Shown in pieces: positions 63,877 to 64,000 of a stretch of 64,000 bases of DNA. The stretch lies in the NCBI GenBank assembly GCA_022829145.1, contig CM040744.1, forward strand, positions 6,111,001 to 6,175,000, in the 5' to 3' direction. Each line of letters opens with the position of its first letter. Positions within the stretch are counted from its first letter, which is position 1. A model generated the notes under the pieces. The model made no database searches, had not been told where the DNA came from, and saw only the letters and a list, made by a program, of their open reading frames with translations. Source of the stretch: Albula goreensis (Eukaryota > Chordata > Actinopteri > Albuliformes > Albulidae). A program made the translations under genes and the position numbers.

Positions 63877-64000
63877 CTGTGGAAGACAAATGCGCTTGTT
63901 AGGGTCCGGCAGGAAAAAGAAACAAAAAAGACAGGAGTCAAACTCAGCCAGGGAGGGGATGATTCCTTTCAGAGTTACACACTATTATTCCACAGTGCTG
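63877..64000 (-). other. CNTFR: 3' end of the intron upstream of the CNTFR start exon
   Basis: Read on the minus strand, this segment carries a pyrimidine-rich tract, a CCCTAAC branch-point-like site (branch A about 24 nt from the junction) and TTCCACAG directly before the ATG. These mark an intron end rather than a promoter. The promoter and 5'UTR exon lie to the right of the window. Confidence 0.6.

Overview
The window is a stretch of vertebrate nuclear DNA, almost certainly from a ray-finned fish. It is AT-rich and non-coding for nearly its whole length. It contains CA/TG microsatellites, several decayed families of Tc1-like and mariner-like transposons, a Ty3-type retroelement fossil and teleost-style SINE pieces. 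There are no bacterial-style operons, ribosome binding sites or CRISPR arrays.

Only one gene can be supported: CNTFR, the ciliary neurotrophic factor receptor alpha subunit, on the minus strand. Two coding exons are visible. The signal-peptide exon is at 63795-63876, with its ATG directly after a splice acceptor. The Ig-like domain exon is at 18552-18785. Both sit in consensus splice sites with matching phase (1-1) and are separated by an intron of about 45.0 kb. Upstream 5'UTR exons must lie beyond the right edge, and the cytokine-receptor fibronectin III exons beyond the left edge. I found no candidate for those exons in 1-18551. The window therefore shows the start of the gene and its first coding intron, plus at least 18.5 kb of the next intron.

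Intron contents from left to right: a Tc1-like fossil cut by the left edge (1-330); AT-rich DNA with a homeodomain-site-rich block (2420-2900); a Tc1-like fossil (10150-11035); an almost complete but frameshifted Tc1-like element with long terminal inverted repeats and TA flanks (12621-14243); the Ig exon; a compound CA minisatellite (19080-19273); repeat fragments (23780-24360, 25868-26085, 30055-30330); a possible orphan exon (33233-33513, minus); a Ty3-type fossil followed directly by a mariner fossil (38740-40580); a long TIR element (45569-46702); a tRNA-derived SINE (48158-48375) next to another Tc1 fossil (48700-49105); Tc1 fossils at 52600-52935 and 54180-54790; a TA-flanked MITE (56421-56543); a perfect 38-bp inverted repeat (59089-59193); and a complex, CpG-bearing block 1 kb inside the intron from the first coding exon (62230-62820).

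I do not see a new biological system. The items most worth a second look are the 38-bp perfect hairpin, the orphan exon candidate and the complex non-repeat blocks that could be enhancers of CNTFR.
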